Positions 24,577-34,937 of a DNA stretch of 64,000 bases are shown in pieces. The DNA is from Clostridiaceae bacterium (GTDB lineage Bacteria; Bacillota; Clostridia; Oscillospirales; Butyricicoccaceae): the NCBI GenBank assembly GCA_009911355.1, contig QXXE01000002.1:62001-126000 (forward strand), given 5' to 3'. Positions within the stretch are counted from its first letter, which is position 1; each line of letters opens with the position of its first letter. The notes under the pieces are model-generated. The model had not been told where the DNA came from. It was given only the letters and a program-made list of their open reading frames with translations, and made no database searches. Both the position numbers and the translations under genes were made by a program.

Positions 24577-25419
24577 GTGCCAGGACTGATTTTAGAGGGC
24601 GGAACCTTCCGCCCCATTTTTTCCTGTGGCGTGATGGACGCGCTGCTGGACAACGGGCTGATGTTTGATTATGTAATCGGCGTATCGGCGGGTATTACGG
24701 ACGGGGTATCCTACGTTTCCCGGCAGAAGGGGCGCAATTTAAAAGTAATCCGCGCATTCCGGAATGACCCGCGCTATTTGTCGCTGCGCAATTATCTGCG
24801 CGGGGGCTCGATGTTCGGGCTGGAATTTGTATACAGCGAGGTCCCGAACCGCTATTTCCCATTTGACTGGGAGACGTATCATGCCTATCCGGGCAAAGTG
24901 CTGGTGGGTGTGACAAACGCGCGCACGGGCGAAGCGGAATATCTGGATGGGATGCAGCTTGACGACCAGTGTACGATGCTGCGGGCGACCTGCGCGATCC
25001 CGTTTTATTTCCCGCCGATCCAAATTGGCAGCGAGCTTTATTATGACGGTGGGCTTGCGGACTCGATCCCGATCCGGAAAGCGATGGCAGACGGAAGCCG
25101 GAAAAATTTGATTGTACTGACCCAGCCAGAGGGCTACCGGAAGGATATGACGCGCGGGACGCTGCTTGCGGCAAAGGTGCTGCGCCACAGGTTCCCAAAG
25201 CTTGCAGAAACGATGCGCCGCCGTCCGAAAATGTACAACGATACCGTATGCTTTTGCGAGCAGCTGGCGAAGAAATGCCCAACGGAAGCGGTTTTGCTGC
25301 GTCCGGATGAACCGATTGACTCTTTTGAAGCCGACGTCTCCCTCCTGACCGCCGCCTATCAGAAGGGGTATGACATGGCAGTGCAGGCGCTGCCGCGTAT
25401 CCGCGCGCTGTTCGACTGA
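24577..25419 (+). CDS. patatin-like phospholipase family protein
   Basis: 280 residues from a GTG start with AAGAGG upstream. The patatin fold is shown by LILEGGTFRPIFSCGVMDALL (oxyanion loop), GVSAG (nucleophile Ser, near 40) and DGGLADSIP (dyad Asp, near 164). It resembles bacterial patatin-like lipid acyl hydrolases of the YjjU type, probably cytoplasmic as there is no signal peptide. The substrate is unknown. It ends 74 bp before the inverted R346 copy. Confidence 0.92.
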   Translation: MPGLILEGGTFRPIFSCGVMDALLDNGLMFDYVIGVSAGITDGVSYVSRQKGRNLKVIRAFRNDPRYLSLRNYLRGGSMFGLEFVYSEVPNRYFPFDWETYHAYPGKVLVGVTNARTGEAEYLDGMQLDDQCTMLRATCAIPFYFPPIQIGSELYYDGGLADSIPIRKAMADGSRKNLIVLTQPEGYRKDMTRGTLLAAKVLRHRFPKLAETMRRRPKMYNDTVCFCEQLAKKCPTEAVLLRPDEPIDSFEADVSLLTAAYQKGYDMAVQALPRIRALFD

Positions 25420-25492
25420 GCCAGCATAACCCGCCCGCGGATATCGGAGCGGCAGCAGCCGGGCGGCAGGAACGAGTCCGGGAGCGGCAGCG

Positions 25493-25839
25493 CGTCAAGC
25501 GGTGCGGCCCGCCGCGCCTTTTCCGGCGGCGGCGGGCGAAACAGCGCAGCCAAAGCAGGAACGGAGCCCGCCGGGTGATAGGCGGGCGCGGCAGCGCAGG
25601 AAGACCCCCTGTGCCAGAAACGGAACGGGTTGTAACGAGCGGCAACGGGGGCGGCACGCAGAACAAAAAACCTCCCCCGCGGAAGCCCGGAACACTGCAG
25701 CCGCTTTGCAAGCCTTTGTGCGGCGCGCCCCGAAGGGGCGGGACGTGCAGGCTTGCGGTACGTCGGAAACGGCCCGGAGGAGGGATGGGGAGAGCGCGAG
25801 AGGGGGAAGGGAACCATAGGTGCCCTTCCCCCTTTCGCA
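25493..25839. repeat. 346-bp dispersed repeat R346, copy 2 (inverted)
   Basis: Reverse complement of copy 1 with about ten scattered substitutions and one extra base. The boundaries CGTCAAGCG and CTTTCGCA match those of copy 1 exactly, and similarity stops abruptly on both sides. With copy 1 it encloses the pfpI, spoIID, citrate synthase and patatin genes. Confidence 0.85.
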
Positions 25840-25971
25840 AAACCCGGTCCCCCCAGCTGTGGGGGACAAACGCACACCGAAAAATTATCCAAAAATGCTT
25901 TGCCGCGCTTTTACATTTTTATGCGCCCAGACAAAACTTTAGCAAATTAAAGGACGATGGTAAAAAAAGTA

Positions 25972-26000
25972 TTGTCCACCGCCTTTCCCAGTGGTAAAAT
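25972..26000 (+). promoter_or_regulatory. gdhA promoter
   Basis: TTGTCC, 17 bp, TAAAAT; GGAGGT lies before the ATG at 26052. The 130 bp between R346 and this promoter hold nothing else I can identify. Confidence 0.7.
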
Positions 26001-26018
26001 AGCATTGTTAGCAGTTAA

Positions 26019-27401
<1,383 letters not shown>

Positions 27402-27437
27402 TCCGCCTTCCATCCAGCGCCCTTTCACGCACCTCTA

Positions 27438-27468
27438 CGGGGCGGGGACTTCGTTCCCCGCCCCGTTT
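27438..27468 (+). terminator. gdhA terminator
   Basis: CGGGGCGGGGA pairs perfectly with TCCCCGCCCCG around a 6-base loop, then TTT. Confidence 0.85.
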
Positions 27469-27648
27469 CCCGTTCTCGGGAGCGCCCCGCCCAGCGTGCG
27501 CCTGTTTTGAAACGGAAGGCTTTTTTGCGCCGTCCGGCAAAGGCAAATCCCACAAATGCGCGTTCCAAAATTTGTTGACTTCTCCCAGCCTCCCCAAAAA
27601 TCGCGCCAAAACTTTTCCACTACGGCAGCAGGAATTTACAAATTCCCC

Positions 27649-27676
27649 TTGCATTAGCCGCAGTTTATTGTATAAT
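27649..27676 (+). promoter_or_regulatory. phosphohexomutase promoter
   Basis: TTGCAT, 16 bp, TATAAT, about 65 bp before the start codon. Confidence 0.75.
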
Positions 27677-27741
27677 TTTAATAGGGCTTTGCACCTGCCG
27701 CATACAGGTACAGGCTTCGATGGAAATTTAAATGAAGGTGG

Positions 27742-29478
27742 ATGAACAACATGGATTATGTAAAAGAATATGAACGCTGGCTCGCCGCCCCCGGGCTGGC
27801 CGCCGACGAGCGCGCCGAGCTCGAAGCCATCAAGGGCAACAACAGCGAAATTGAAAGCCGCTTTTTTGCGCCCCTCTCCTTCGGCACCGCCGGGCTGCGC
27901 GGCGTGCTGGGCGTCGGCCTGTACCGCATGAACCGCTTCACCGTCGGCGCTGCGACCCAGGGCCTTGCGAACCTCATCCTCTCAAACGGCGAGGAAGCCT
28001 GCAAGCGCGGCGTTGCCATCGCTTATGACTCCCGCCATATGTCCCCCGAATTCGCCCGGCTGTGCGCCTGCATCCTCGCCGAAAACGGCATCCAGGTGCG
28101 CCTGTACGACGAGCTCCGCCCCACCCCCGAGCTGTCCTTTGCCATCCGCCATTACGGCACGATCGCGGGCATCAACATTACCGCTTCCCACAACCCCAAG
28201 GAATACAACGGCTACAAGGTCTACTGGGAGGACGGCGCGCAGCTGCCCCCCGCCGAGGCTGACGTTGTCGCCAAGGAAATGGCCGCGCTCGACCTGTTCA
28301 AGGACGTAAAGGTCGGCGATTTCGATCAATACCTCTCTTCCGGGCGCATCATCATGCTCGGCAAGGAGACCGACGAAGCCTACCTCAGCGAAGTGCTCAA
28401 GGTTGCGGTCAACCCCGACTGCGTCAAGCAGGTCGCCGATGACTTCAAGCTGGTCTACACCCCCTTCCACGGCGCGGGCTACCGCCTTGTCCCCGAAATC
28501 CTCAAGCGCATCGGCTACAAGCACGTCATCTGCGAACCCAACCAGATGGTCATCGACGGCGATTTCCCAACCGTCGCATCGCCGAACCCCGAAAACAAGG
28601 AAGGCTTCAACCTTGCGATCGACCTTGCGAAAAAGAACGGCGTCGACCTCATCATCGGCACCGACCCCGACGCCGACCGCACCGGCATCGTCCTCAAGGA
28701 CAAGGCCGGCGACTACATCACCCTTTCGGGCAACCAGGTTGGCGTACTGCTGATCGACTATATCATTACCGCGCGCAGGCTGACCAACACCATGCCGGCG
28801 CATCCCGCGGTGCTGAAATCCATCGTGAGCACCGAAATGGCGCGTTCGGCTGCTGAAAAGAACAATGTCGCCTGCTTCGACACCTTCACCGGCTTCAAAT
28901 TCCTCGCCGAGAAGATCAAGGACTTCGAGCGCACCGGCTCGCACCAATACCTGTTCGCGTTTGAGGAAAGCTATGGCTACCTGTCCGGCGACTACGCGCG
29001 CGACAAGGACGCGGTCACGGCCTCCATGCTGATCGCCGAAATGGCGGCGTATTACCGTACAAAGGGCATGACCCTTTACGACGCAATGGAAACCATGTAT
29101 GAAAAGTACGGCTACTATTGCGAGCAGACCATCTCAATCACCATGCCCGGCGTGGCGGGCCTTGCCCGTATGCAGGAGCTCATGGCCGAGCTGCGCGAAA
29201 ACCCGCTCACCGAGGTCGGCGGCTACAAGGCCGACTATGTGCGCGACTACCTGCCCGGCACCCGCACCAATGTTGCGACCGGCGTGACCGAGCAGATCGA
29301 GCTCAAGGGCCAGAACGTACTGTACTACGAGCTGGAAGGCGGCACGTCCTTCATCATCCGCCCGTCCGGCACCGAGCCCAAGGTCAAGGTCTACATCATG
29401 GCAAGGGCCGAAAACAAGGCTGCGGCAGCTGCAAAGGTCGAGCTTCTGGCTGCGGCTTCCAAGGAAATTGTGAAATAA
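27742..29478 (+). CDS. pgcA: phospho-sugar mutase (phosphoglucomutase/phosphomannomutase)
   Basis: 578 residues of the alpha-D-phosphohexomutase family, large PgcA-like form. It interconverts hexose 1- and 6-phosphates for glycogen, cell-wall and polysaccharide precursors. The phosphoserine loop is TASHNPKEYNGYK (about 147-159), the Mg site GTDPDADRTGI (about 306-316), the sugar loop FEESYGYLSGD (about 411-421) and the phosphate-binding loop RPSGTEPKVK near the end. All four are intact. It is a single gene between its own promoter and terminator. Specificity between glucose and mannose cannot be fixed by sequence alone. Confidence 0.95.
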   Translation: MNNMDYVKEYERWLAAPGLAADERAELEAIKGNNSEIESRFFAPLSFGTAGLRGVLGVGLYRMNRFTVGAATQGLANLILSNGEEACKRGVAIAYDSRHMSPEFARLCACILAENGIQVRLYDELRPTPELSFAIRHYGTIAGINITASHNPKEYNGYKVYWEDGAQLPPAEADVVAKEMAALDLFKDVKVGDFDQYLSSGRIIMLGKETDEAYLSEVLKVAVNPDCVKQVADDFKLVYTPFHGAGYRLVPEILKRIGYKHVICEPNQMVIDGDFPTVASPNPENKEGFNLAIDLAKKNGVDLIIGTDPDADRTGIVLKDKAGDYITLSGNQVGVLLIDYIITARRLTNTMPAHPAVLKSIVSTEMARSAAEKNNVACFDTFTGFKFLAEKIKDFERTGSHQYLFAFEESYGYLSGDYARDKDAVTASMLIAEMAAYYRTKGMTLYDAMETMYEKYGYYCEQTISITMPGVAGLARMQELMAELRENPLTEVGGYKADYVRDYLPGTRTNVATGVTEQIELKGQNVLYYELEGGTSFIIRPSGTEPKVKVYIMARAENKAAAAAKVELLAAASKEIVK

Positions 29479-29491
29479 TTTGGATCATGCT

Positions 29492-29524
29492 GCGGGGAGG
29501 GCTTTTTGCCCTCCCCAGCGTTTT
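29492..29524 (+). terminator. terminator of the phosphohexomutase gene
   Basis: GGGGAGGGC and GCCCTCCCC flank TTTTT, with TTTT after the stem. Confidence 0.8.
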
Positions 29525-29540
29525 CAGGAGGTGTTTCTGA

Positions 29541-29924
29541 ATGGAAAACAGGATTTGCAGGCGGAGCCTTGCCGTATATCTGGCGCTTTGGGCGTTCTTT
29601 GTCGCGGCGTTCTGGCTCAGGCTGGATGCCTGCGGGCTGCTTTATGGGCTTGCCGCGTTCTATATCGTGCTGCCGCTGGCGGCGCTGGGCGTATGCGCCC
29701 TATGTGGGCGGTATGGCGGGCCGTGGCGGTTCGCACTGCCGTTTGCGCTCGCAGCCGGGCAAGTGCTGCTTGGGATGCTGACGTTCAGCCTGTCGAATAC
29801 ACTTTCGTTCGGGCAGTGGAACCTGCCGGAGCTGGGGCACGTGCCGTTTACGCTGGTTCCCGCGCTCGTCGGGCTGGCAATCGGGGCGGCGCTGCGGGCG
29901 TTTTCCCGGCGGCGCGGCGCATAA
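29541..29924 (+). CDS. small membrane protein of unknown function
   Basis: 127 residues with about four hydrophobic helices (10-27, 32-53, 62-80, 100-118) and a basic C terminus. CAGGAGG is 7 bases before the ATG. It follows a terminator directly, so it depends on read-through or an unseen promoter. Family not recognised. Confidence 0.65.
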   Translation: MENRICRRSLAVYLALWAFFVAAFWLRLDACGLLYGLAAFYIVLPLAALGVCALCGRYGGPWRFALPFALAAGQVLLGMLTFSLSNTLSFGQWNLPELGHVPFTLVPALVGLAIGAALRAFSRRRGA

Positions 29925-30092
29925 GAGCCTATCCCGTGTCACGGCGGCGGCAATCGGGTTGCAGGGCGCAAACCGTCCCCTCGCCCAAAACCAACCCGCA
30001 ACCCAGCTTGGGCGGGGACGCAAGCTGGATTGCGGGCCCGGCAAGCTCTTTCATGGACAAGAGCAGTTTTTCGCCGGGATTTGAGAAAAACG
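29925..30092. other. intergenic region ahead of the LacI-type gene
   Basis: GC-rich, with no gene or family A repeat. The next feature is the promoter at 30093. Confidence 0.4.
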
Positions 30093-30121
30093 GTGACAAA
30101 CGGCCCCTGCGGGTGTATAAT
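30093..30121 (+). promoter_or_regulatory. promoter of the LacI-type regulator
   Basis: GTGACA, 17 bp, TATAAT. Confidence 0.65.
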
Positions 30122-30164
30122 ATGGGAGAAACAGCTCCCTGGCGGGCGGGAAAGGTGAAAAAAC

Positions 30165-31166
30165 ATGGACGGCAGCAGGCGGATCACAATCCAGACGATT
30201 GCAGACGAAGCGCAGGTATCGAAATCGACGGTATCCTGTTATCTGAACGGTAGGACCGAGAAAATGAGCGCGGAGACCCGTGAGCGCATCGCCAGGGTCA
30301 TCCAAAAATACGACTACCGCCCGAGCGCGGCGGCGCGGCTGCTGACCGCGGGCCGTTCCTGCCTGCTGGGCGTGGTGGTCTGCGACATTACGAACGGCTT
30401 TGCCAACCGGCTGGTCAAAGGGATTGCGCAGGTCTGCCGGGAAAGCGGCTATCAGATCCTGGTGGGGACGAGCGAGTACGACCCGGACGCCGAGCTGCTG
30501 CATCTGGAGCGCATGGCGGGCATGAAGGTCGACGGCGTGATTTTGCAGCCGACCGGCCAGCCGGACGCTTCGCTGGCGCTGCTGCGGCGTGCAGGCGTCC
30601 CGGTGGTGTGCATCGACTCCAAGCCGGAGGGCGCCCCGCTGTGGGTCGCGACCAGCAATTACCGTTCCACCTTTGACGCGGTATCCGCGTGCCTGCGGAT
30701 GGGCTACACGCGGTGCCTGCTGTTATCCGCCGAACCGGGGCTGCTGACCTCACGGCAGGAGCGCTGCCAGGCGTGCCTTGACGCGGCGGCGCAGGCGGGG
30801 GCGCCCTGCCATGCGGAACTGATCGGCGCGGACACCCCGGACAGCGAAATCCTCCGCCTTGCGTCGCAGGGCGGCGGGCGGACGCTGGTTTTTGTCCCGA
30901 ATTGCTGGCTGCTGCCGAAGGTGTTCCGGGCGCTTGCGCCCCTGCACGGCGAAATCCCCGCGCGGCTGGGGCTGCTGGGCTTTGACAACGAGGAGTGGGC
31001 GGAGTTTTCCGTCCCCAGCGTGTCGACCATCGTCCAGCCTGCGCTCCAGGAGGGCGCTTCCACTGCGGCGCTGCTGATCGACAACCTGCTCGGCAAGCCG
31101 GGTATCCCGCAGAATGCGACACTGGCATGTGAGATCCGGCTGCGCGGCTCAACCAGCGGCGGCTAA
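30165..31166 (+). CDS. LacI-family transcriptional regulator
   Basis: 333 residues. The N-terminal HTH (TIQTIADEAQVSKSTVSCYLNG, split here as TIADEAQVSKSTVS at about 10-23) and hinge helix (RPSAAARLL) are followed by a periplasmic-binding-protein-like sensor (LLGVVVCDITNGFANRLVKG, GVILQPTG, LGLLGFDNEEW). The effector is probably a sugar or derivative. No transporter or enzyme gene is adjacent. Operator-like palindromes of LacI type occur at 47101 and 47280, so a remote target is possible but unproven. Confidence 0.92.
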   Translation: MDGSRRITIQTIADEAQVSKSTVSCYLNGRTEKMSAETRERIARVIQKYDYRPSAAARLLTAGRSCLLGVVVCDITNGFANRLVKGIAQVCRESGYQILVGTSEYDPDAELLHLERMAGMKVDGVILQPTGQPDASLALLRRAGVPVVCIDSKPEGAPLWVATSNYRSTFDAVSACLRMGYTRCLLLSAEPGLLTSRQERCQACLDAAAQAGAPCHAELIGADTPDSEILRLASQGGGRTLVFVPNCWLLPKVFRALAPLHGEIPARLGLLGFDNEEWAEFSVPSVSTIVQPALQEGASTAALLIDNLLGKPGIPQNATLACEIRLRGSTSGG

Positions 31167-31170
31167 CAAC

Positions 31171-31203
31171 AAAAGGCAGGCGGGGCTTCCCGTCTGCCTT
31201 TTC
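31171..31203. terminator. terminator of the LacI-type gene
   Basis: AAAAGGCAGGCGGG pairs with CCGTCTGCCTTTT (one G-T pair). It could also serve the convergent membrane-protein gene. Confidence 0.8.
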
Positions 31204-31239
31204 CTGTGCAGGTTTTGTATGCATGGGCCGCGCCTGCGG

Positions 31240-32148
31240 TCATGCTTCCTCAGCGGCCCCGCCGCTTTCCGGCTCTTCCGCGCCGTCTGCCCCGTGGGCT
31301 GCCGTGCTGCCCGCCACGGCGGGGAACACGCGCCCGGTCACCAGCCAGAGCTCGGTCAGCAGGAACACGCAGCCCATCATCAGGCAGCCGCCGCGCACCA
31401 GCGCGCCGAGCGTCCACCGTACCGCGACATTCCCCAGCGCGAGGCTGAAGCAGTAGCCCAGCACGTCGCTCAGCGACAGCATCACCCCAAGCGCCGCCCA
31501 GAATGTGAACTGGCGCGGGGCGGGCCTGCCATAGAGCATCCGTGCGAAATGGTAAAAGGCCATCACGCAGGCGATGGACGCAAAAATTTCCAGCGTAAAC
31601 AGTGCGAGGTTTGCCGACACGCAGTATTGGCGGTAGACCACGAGCAGCTGGAACGCAGCCCAGAACAGCGGCGGCAAAACCAGCTTTGCGCTGCGCGCGG
31701 TCACGGCCCCCCGGGCGAGCGTCGCGCCCAGCCCGACCAAGCACAGCCCTGCCGCAACGCACAGCAGGCCAAACGGGATCTCAAGCGCTAAGATCCAGGG
31801 GCTGGTATCCTCGGGGAATGCCTGTACGGCTTCCAGCTCGATGGGTAGCCAGGCCGCGCCGCCTGCTGCGAGCAGCAGCCCGCTGAACGCGAGTATGGTT
31901 TTGTACAGGTCGCTTGACGAGCCAAACAGTGTTTCAAAGCTGGCGTTGTGCTGCCCGCGCCGTGCGAAAAACACGCACAGGAGCCCCAGGCCCACCAGCA
32001 GGACGGCCAGCAGCCGTCCCCAAAGCCCGCCTTGTATATACAGCCCTGTCATGGGCTCAAATCCGGTCGCCAGCTGCATTGCCCGCAGGACGGCGCCAGC
32101 CAGCCCGCCTGCTGCTGCAAGCAGCGGGAGCTGCCGATGTTCAAACAT
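31240..32148 (-). CDS. polytopic membrane protein of unknown function
   Basis: 302 residues with about seven membrane segments between 5 and 270 and an acidic, Ala/Gly-rich C-terminal tail. The start at 32148 (MFEHRQLP) has GGAGGG well placed; a longer frame upstream reads through repeat A. I do not recognise the family. Confidence 0.7.
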   Translation of the reverse strand: MFEHRQLPLLAAAGGLAGAVLRAMQLATGFEPMTGLYIQGGLWGRLLAVLLVGLGLLCVFFARRGQHNASFETLFGSSSDLYKTILAFSGLLLAAGGAAWLPIELEAVQAFPEDTSPWILALEIPFGLLCVAAGLCLVGLGATLARGAVTARSAKLVLPPLFWAAFQLLVVYRQYCVSANLALFTLEIFASIACVMAFYHFARMLYGRPAPRQFTFWAALGVMLSLSDVLGYCFSLALGNVAVRWTLGALVRGGCLMMGCVFLLTELWLVTGRVFPAVAGSTAAHGADGAEEPESGGAAEEA

Positions 32149-32229
32149 AATCGTTCCCTCCAAAGTTTCGTGCCTTTTTAGTATACCACAGTTCGGCGCT
32201 GTTGGGAAGGGAAAATTTCTGAATCCACG

Positions 32230-32336
32230 GGTTTCCGGCCCTGCGCGGGCAGCGCCAGGGGACGCTGTCCCCTGGACCCCTGCAATTTTTTCGAGAAAAA
32301 ATTGAGTAAAAGCTTCATTATCCCTGCGGGAAAGGG
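32230..32336. repeat. family A repeat, copy 7
   Basis: CCAGGGGACGCTGTCCCCTGG hairpin followed by the AT module (CAATTTTTTCGAGAAAAAATTG) and GAGTAAAAGCTTCATTA. The terminal signature is degraded to CCCTGCGGGAAAGG. Confidence 0.75.
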
Positions 32337-32408
32337 CTTTTTCCGTCGGCTGCGCTGGCAGCTCCCTCAAGGCGAGAATGCGGCGCGCCGTAGGGAAGCG
32401 CAGCGGCA

Positions 32409-32442
32409 TAAAAACGCTGGCAAGGCTATGCCAGCGTTTTTT
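32409..32442. terminator. hairpin terminator
   Basis: AAAACGCTGGCA and TGCCAGCGTTTT with a 6-base loop. It serves the M15 gene reading leftward. Confidence 0.75.
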
Positions 32443-32545
32443 GATCTGAAAAAGCAAATGTGTAGTTTCGCCCTTGCTTGAAAATTGTCTGCATACCCAC
32501 TGGCAGCCGCACTTCCAATTACCAAGCAAGCAAAGCCCCGCCCCA

Positions 32546-34198
32546 TCAAGGCGCAATACTCCGGCAGCGGGTAATGGTAAAACCGCCGCTGCCCAGCTGC
32601 CCAAGCACGCTGGAACGCGCTGTCAGGTCGTTGAAATGCCACCACTCCGAAGCCAGCGGCGACAGCTCCGCGTCCGTACAATAGCCTTGCAGACCCTTTG
32701 CGGGGTCGTTCATGCTTGGCGCCAGCTGCGCCGATTTCCACGCAGTCGGCGAATGGCTCGCAACCGGCGTTGTGAAGGTCGCCGCCGCGCGGCTCAGCTC
32801 GTGGATCGCCGTCGGCATTTCATAAAGCCGGTATTCGCGCATGCGCACAAACCGGTAATCGCCGCAGGCGCATTCCTCAACGCCATCCACCCGCGCGAGG
32901 CTCACATCGACTGCGTAGCCCTGCTGATGGTTGGACGCGCTTGTTGCGATGAACCATGAAATACTCCACGGGGCGCTTGTCACCCCAGCGCGCACCTCCG
33001 AATCGTCGCGGATCATGTTGCGCAGCACGCCGGATACCTTCAACTGCACGTCCAGCGGGCGATAGCCCTCGTACAGCACCAGGCAGTTGCCCTCCGCGAG
33101 CGCCGCCCGCTGCGCCGCGCACAGCCGGTACGCCATCTGGTACAGCACCGGCATCATGAATTCCGGTTCGCCCAGCCGCGGGTTCTGCTCCTTGCCCGGG
33201 TAAAGCTGCTGCCCGGTAATGCCCGCGAGCGGCTTGCCGCAGGAGACAAATTTGGAGGAATAGCCGTTTGTCGCGTCGTAGATAATCGATGGGATCACAT
33301 CAGGCAGGTTAATCATGCACGTGCGGTGCTCAACCCAGCCGATCACCTCGCCGTGCTGCGCTGCGCCGTCCTCGGTGTAGTCCGCTTCGCATCTGACCTT
33401 CCACCAGCCGCCGCTCTCCTGCAAGACTGTAAACGGCGTACCCGCCGGAAGCATGGACAGCGCGCCGTCGTGCAGGTTCGGGCCATCCTCCTCGTCAGGC
33501 GCAGGCTCTGGCTCGGGTTCGGGCTCGGGTGGAGGCTCCGGCAGCGCTTCCGGCGCGGTGGGCTCTGCGCCCCCGTCAGGCCCCGCAGCCGCGTCCGCTT
33601 CGGGCGGTTCCTGTAACGGCGCCAGCGGGTCGCCCCCCAGCACAGGGGCCTGCCCTGCGGTCGTTACGTCGACCGCTGCGTCGGCCTGCCGCCGTGCGGC
33701 TTCTTCCCGCAGACGCGCTTCTTCCGCCTCACGGGCGCGCTGCGCCTCTGCTTCCTCCTGTTTGCGTTTTTCTTCCTCGGCGCGGCGCTTGGCTTCTTCT
33801 TCCTTTTTCCGCATCCATTCGTCGTAGCGTGCTTTGGCCTCCGCGCTGTCCTCCACGGTTTTCCACAGCGGGATAGAAACCGATGTATAGCCGGTTGCTC
33901 CCTGTACGGGCAGTTCCAGGCCGTTATGGTAGTCGGGCAGCTCTTTCCGGCTGAGTATCGGCTCGGTCGTCCACACCAGCTCGCCCGGAAGGTCGGGCTC
34001 TTCCGGCGCTTCGGGCTCTTCCGTCGTCTGCACAGGCTCTTCATGGGTGCCCAGCACCGGCGGGCTGGGCCAGTCGGCCCGCCTGCCCACGGGCTGCCCC
34101 TCGGACGGCAAAGAGGGCAGCAGCGTCGCCAGCGGCGCGCAGGACGTGCAGAGCAGAAGCAGCGCCGCGCTTCCCGCTGCGATCCAGCTTTTTTTCAT
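32546..34198 (-). CDS. secreted M15 peptidase, VanX/VanY-like, with coiled-coil and SH3-like regions
   Basis: 550 residues. The N-terminal signal ends in LLLLCTSC, which may be a weak lipobox. A Pro/Glu-rich spacer is followed by a very charged helix rich in KEEEAKRRAEEE (about 125-180), an acidic Pro/Glu linker, an SH3-like segment (GTPFTVLQESGGWWKVR), and a C-terminal M15D peptidase domain. Zinc ligands are seen in SNHQQGYAVDVSL and EWWHFND. Family members cut D-Ala-D-Ala dipeptides or the terminal D-Ala of muropeptides. No other resistance gene is nearby, so a housekeeping cell-wall role is more likely than vancomycin resistance. Confidence 0.88.
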   Translation of the reverse strand: MKKSWIAAGSAALLLLCTSCAPLATLLPSLPSEGQPVGRRADWPSPPVLGTHEEPVQTTEEPEAPEEPDLPGELVWTTEPILSRKELPDYHNGLELPVQGATGYTSVSIPLWKTVEDSAEAKARYDEWMRKKEEEAKRRAEEEKRKQEEAEAQRAREAEEARLREEAARRQADAAVDVTTAGQAPVLGGDPLAPLQEPPEADAAAGPDGGAEPTAPEALPEPPPEPEPEPEPAPDEEDGPNLHDGALSMLPAGTPFTVLQESGGWWKVRCEADYTEDGAAQHGEVIGWVEHRTCMINLPDVIPSIIYDATNGYSSKFVSCGKPLAGITGQQLYPGKEQNPRLGEPEFMMPVLYQMAYRLCAAQRAALAEGNCLVLYEGYRPLDVQLKVSGVLRNMIRDDSEVRAGVTSAPWSISWFIATSASNHQQGYAVDVSLARVDGVEECACGDYRFVRMREYRLYEMPTAIHELSRAAATFTTPVASHSPTAWKSAQLAPSMNDPAKGLQGYCTDAELSPLASEWWHFNDLTARSSVLGQLGSGGFTITRCRSIAP

Positions 34199-34380
34199 GC
34201 ATCTGCCCTCCTTCCATGTCATCCATTGCCCGCACAGGCCACAGCCCGGTGCGCGCATAGCAATCCCAGCGCCATCTGCCCTGGCAGCGACGCGTGGGTC
34301 CCAACAGGCTGTTGTCTTGCAGCTTGGACTTGTCCAAAAAAACAGGAACGGCTGGCTGCGCCAGCCTTCACTGCCTTACC

Positions 34381-34409
34381 AGTATACTCCTGCGGCAAAG
34401 GGAAGTCAA
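34381..34409 (-). promoter_or_regulatory. promoter of the M15 peptidase gene
   Basis: Minus strand TTGACT, 17 bp, TATACT, about 180 bp before the start codon; the intervening leader carries the hairpin GGCTGGC/GCCAGCC. Confidence 0.65.
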
Positions 34410-34476
34410 CAAGGATTTGCTCGAGGATTGTCCTGTGCCATTTCTTTTGGCTCCACGAAACGACTTTTTACCCCTC

Positions 34477-34505
34477 TTGCAATTTCCTGCGTTTCGCGGT
34501 ATGAT
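34477..34505 (+). promoter_or_regulatory. promoter of the small lipoprotein gene
   Basis: TTGCAA, 17 bp, TATGAT, 33 bp before the ATG. It lies back to back with the M15 promoter. Confidence 0.7.
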
Positions 34506-34538
34506 AAGGAGGATGAATCGACACCGGGAGGGACGCTT

Positions 34539-34904
34539 ATGAAACGCATTTTTGCGCCGGCAGCCGTGCTTCTGCTCGGGCTGTGCGCCTGCCAGCCCGC
34601 CGCAGGCGGAGACGATGCGGCGGCGCTCATGGCAATGATTGCAGCTGCTTCGGAAGACCTTCCGCCGGTCAGCGAACCCGCGCCCATCCGGTGGGACGGC
34701 GAATATGCTGACGGGGCGCGCAGCTTCACCTTGTCGCTGGGCGAGGACGGGACGCTTGTCTATGAAACTTCGGACGGCAGCGCGGGGCAGATCACTGATG
34801 TCACGGGGACTGCTGCCAAAACCGGCGAGCTGCACTTTTCGCTTTGTGAGGATACGCTTTCAGTCTTTGGCGGCGGCTACACTGGCAATTACGAGCGCAA
34901 ATGA
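34539..34904 (+). CDS. small predicted lipoprotein
   Basis: 121 residues. The signal peptide ends in LLGLCAC, a plausible lipobox with Cys about 18. The mature part has an Ala/Asp-rich segment then a beta-rich domain (WDGEYADGARSFTLSLGEDGTL) that looks like a lipocalin-like or Copper-resistance-like strand pattern; I would not name it. GGGAGGG precedes the ATG, and the upstream open frame is not coding. Confidence 0.7.
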   Translation: MKRIFAPAAVLLLGLCACQPAAGGDDAAALMAMIAAASEDLPPVSEPAPIRWDGEYADGARSFTLSLGEDGTLVYETSDGSAGQITDVTGTAAKTGELHFSLCEDTLSVFGGGYTGNYERK

Positions 34905-34937
34905 CCGTTCCACAGGCTTCGCTTTTGCTCCTTACTC

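Noticed and set aside
32546-34198. Vancomycin-resistance gene
   Set aside because: No VanH/VanA-type ligase or VanRS genes nearby; the M15 enzyme has a long wall-spanning region and looks like a housekeeping protein.
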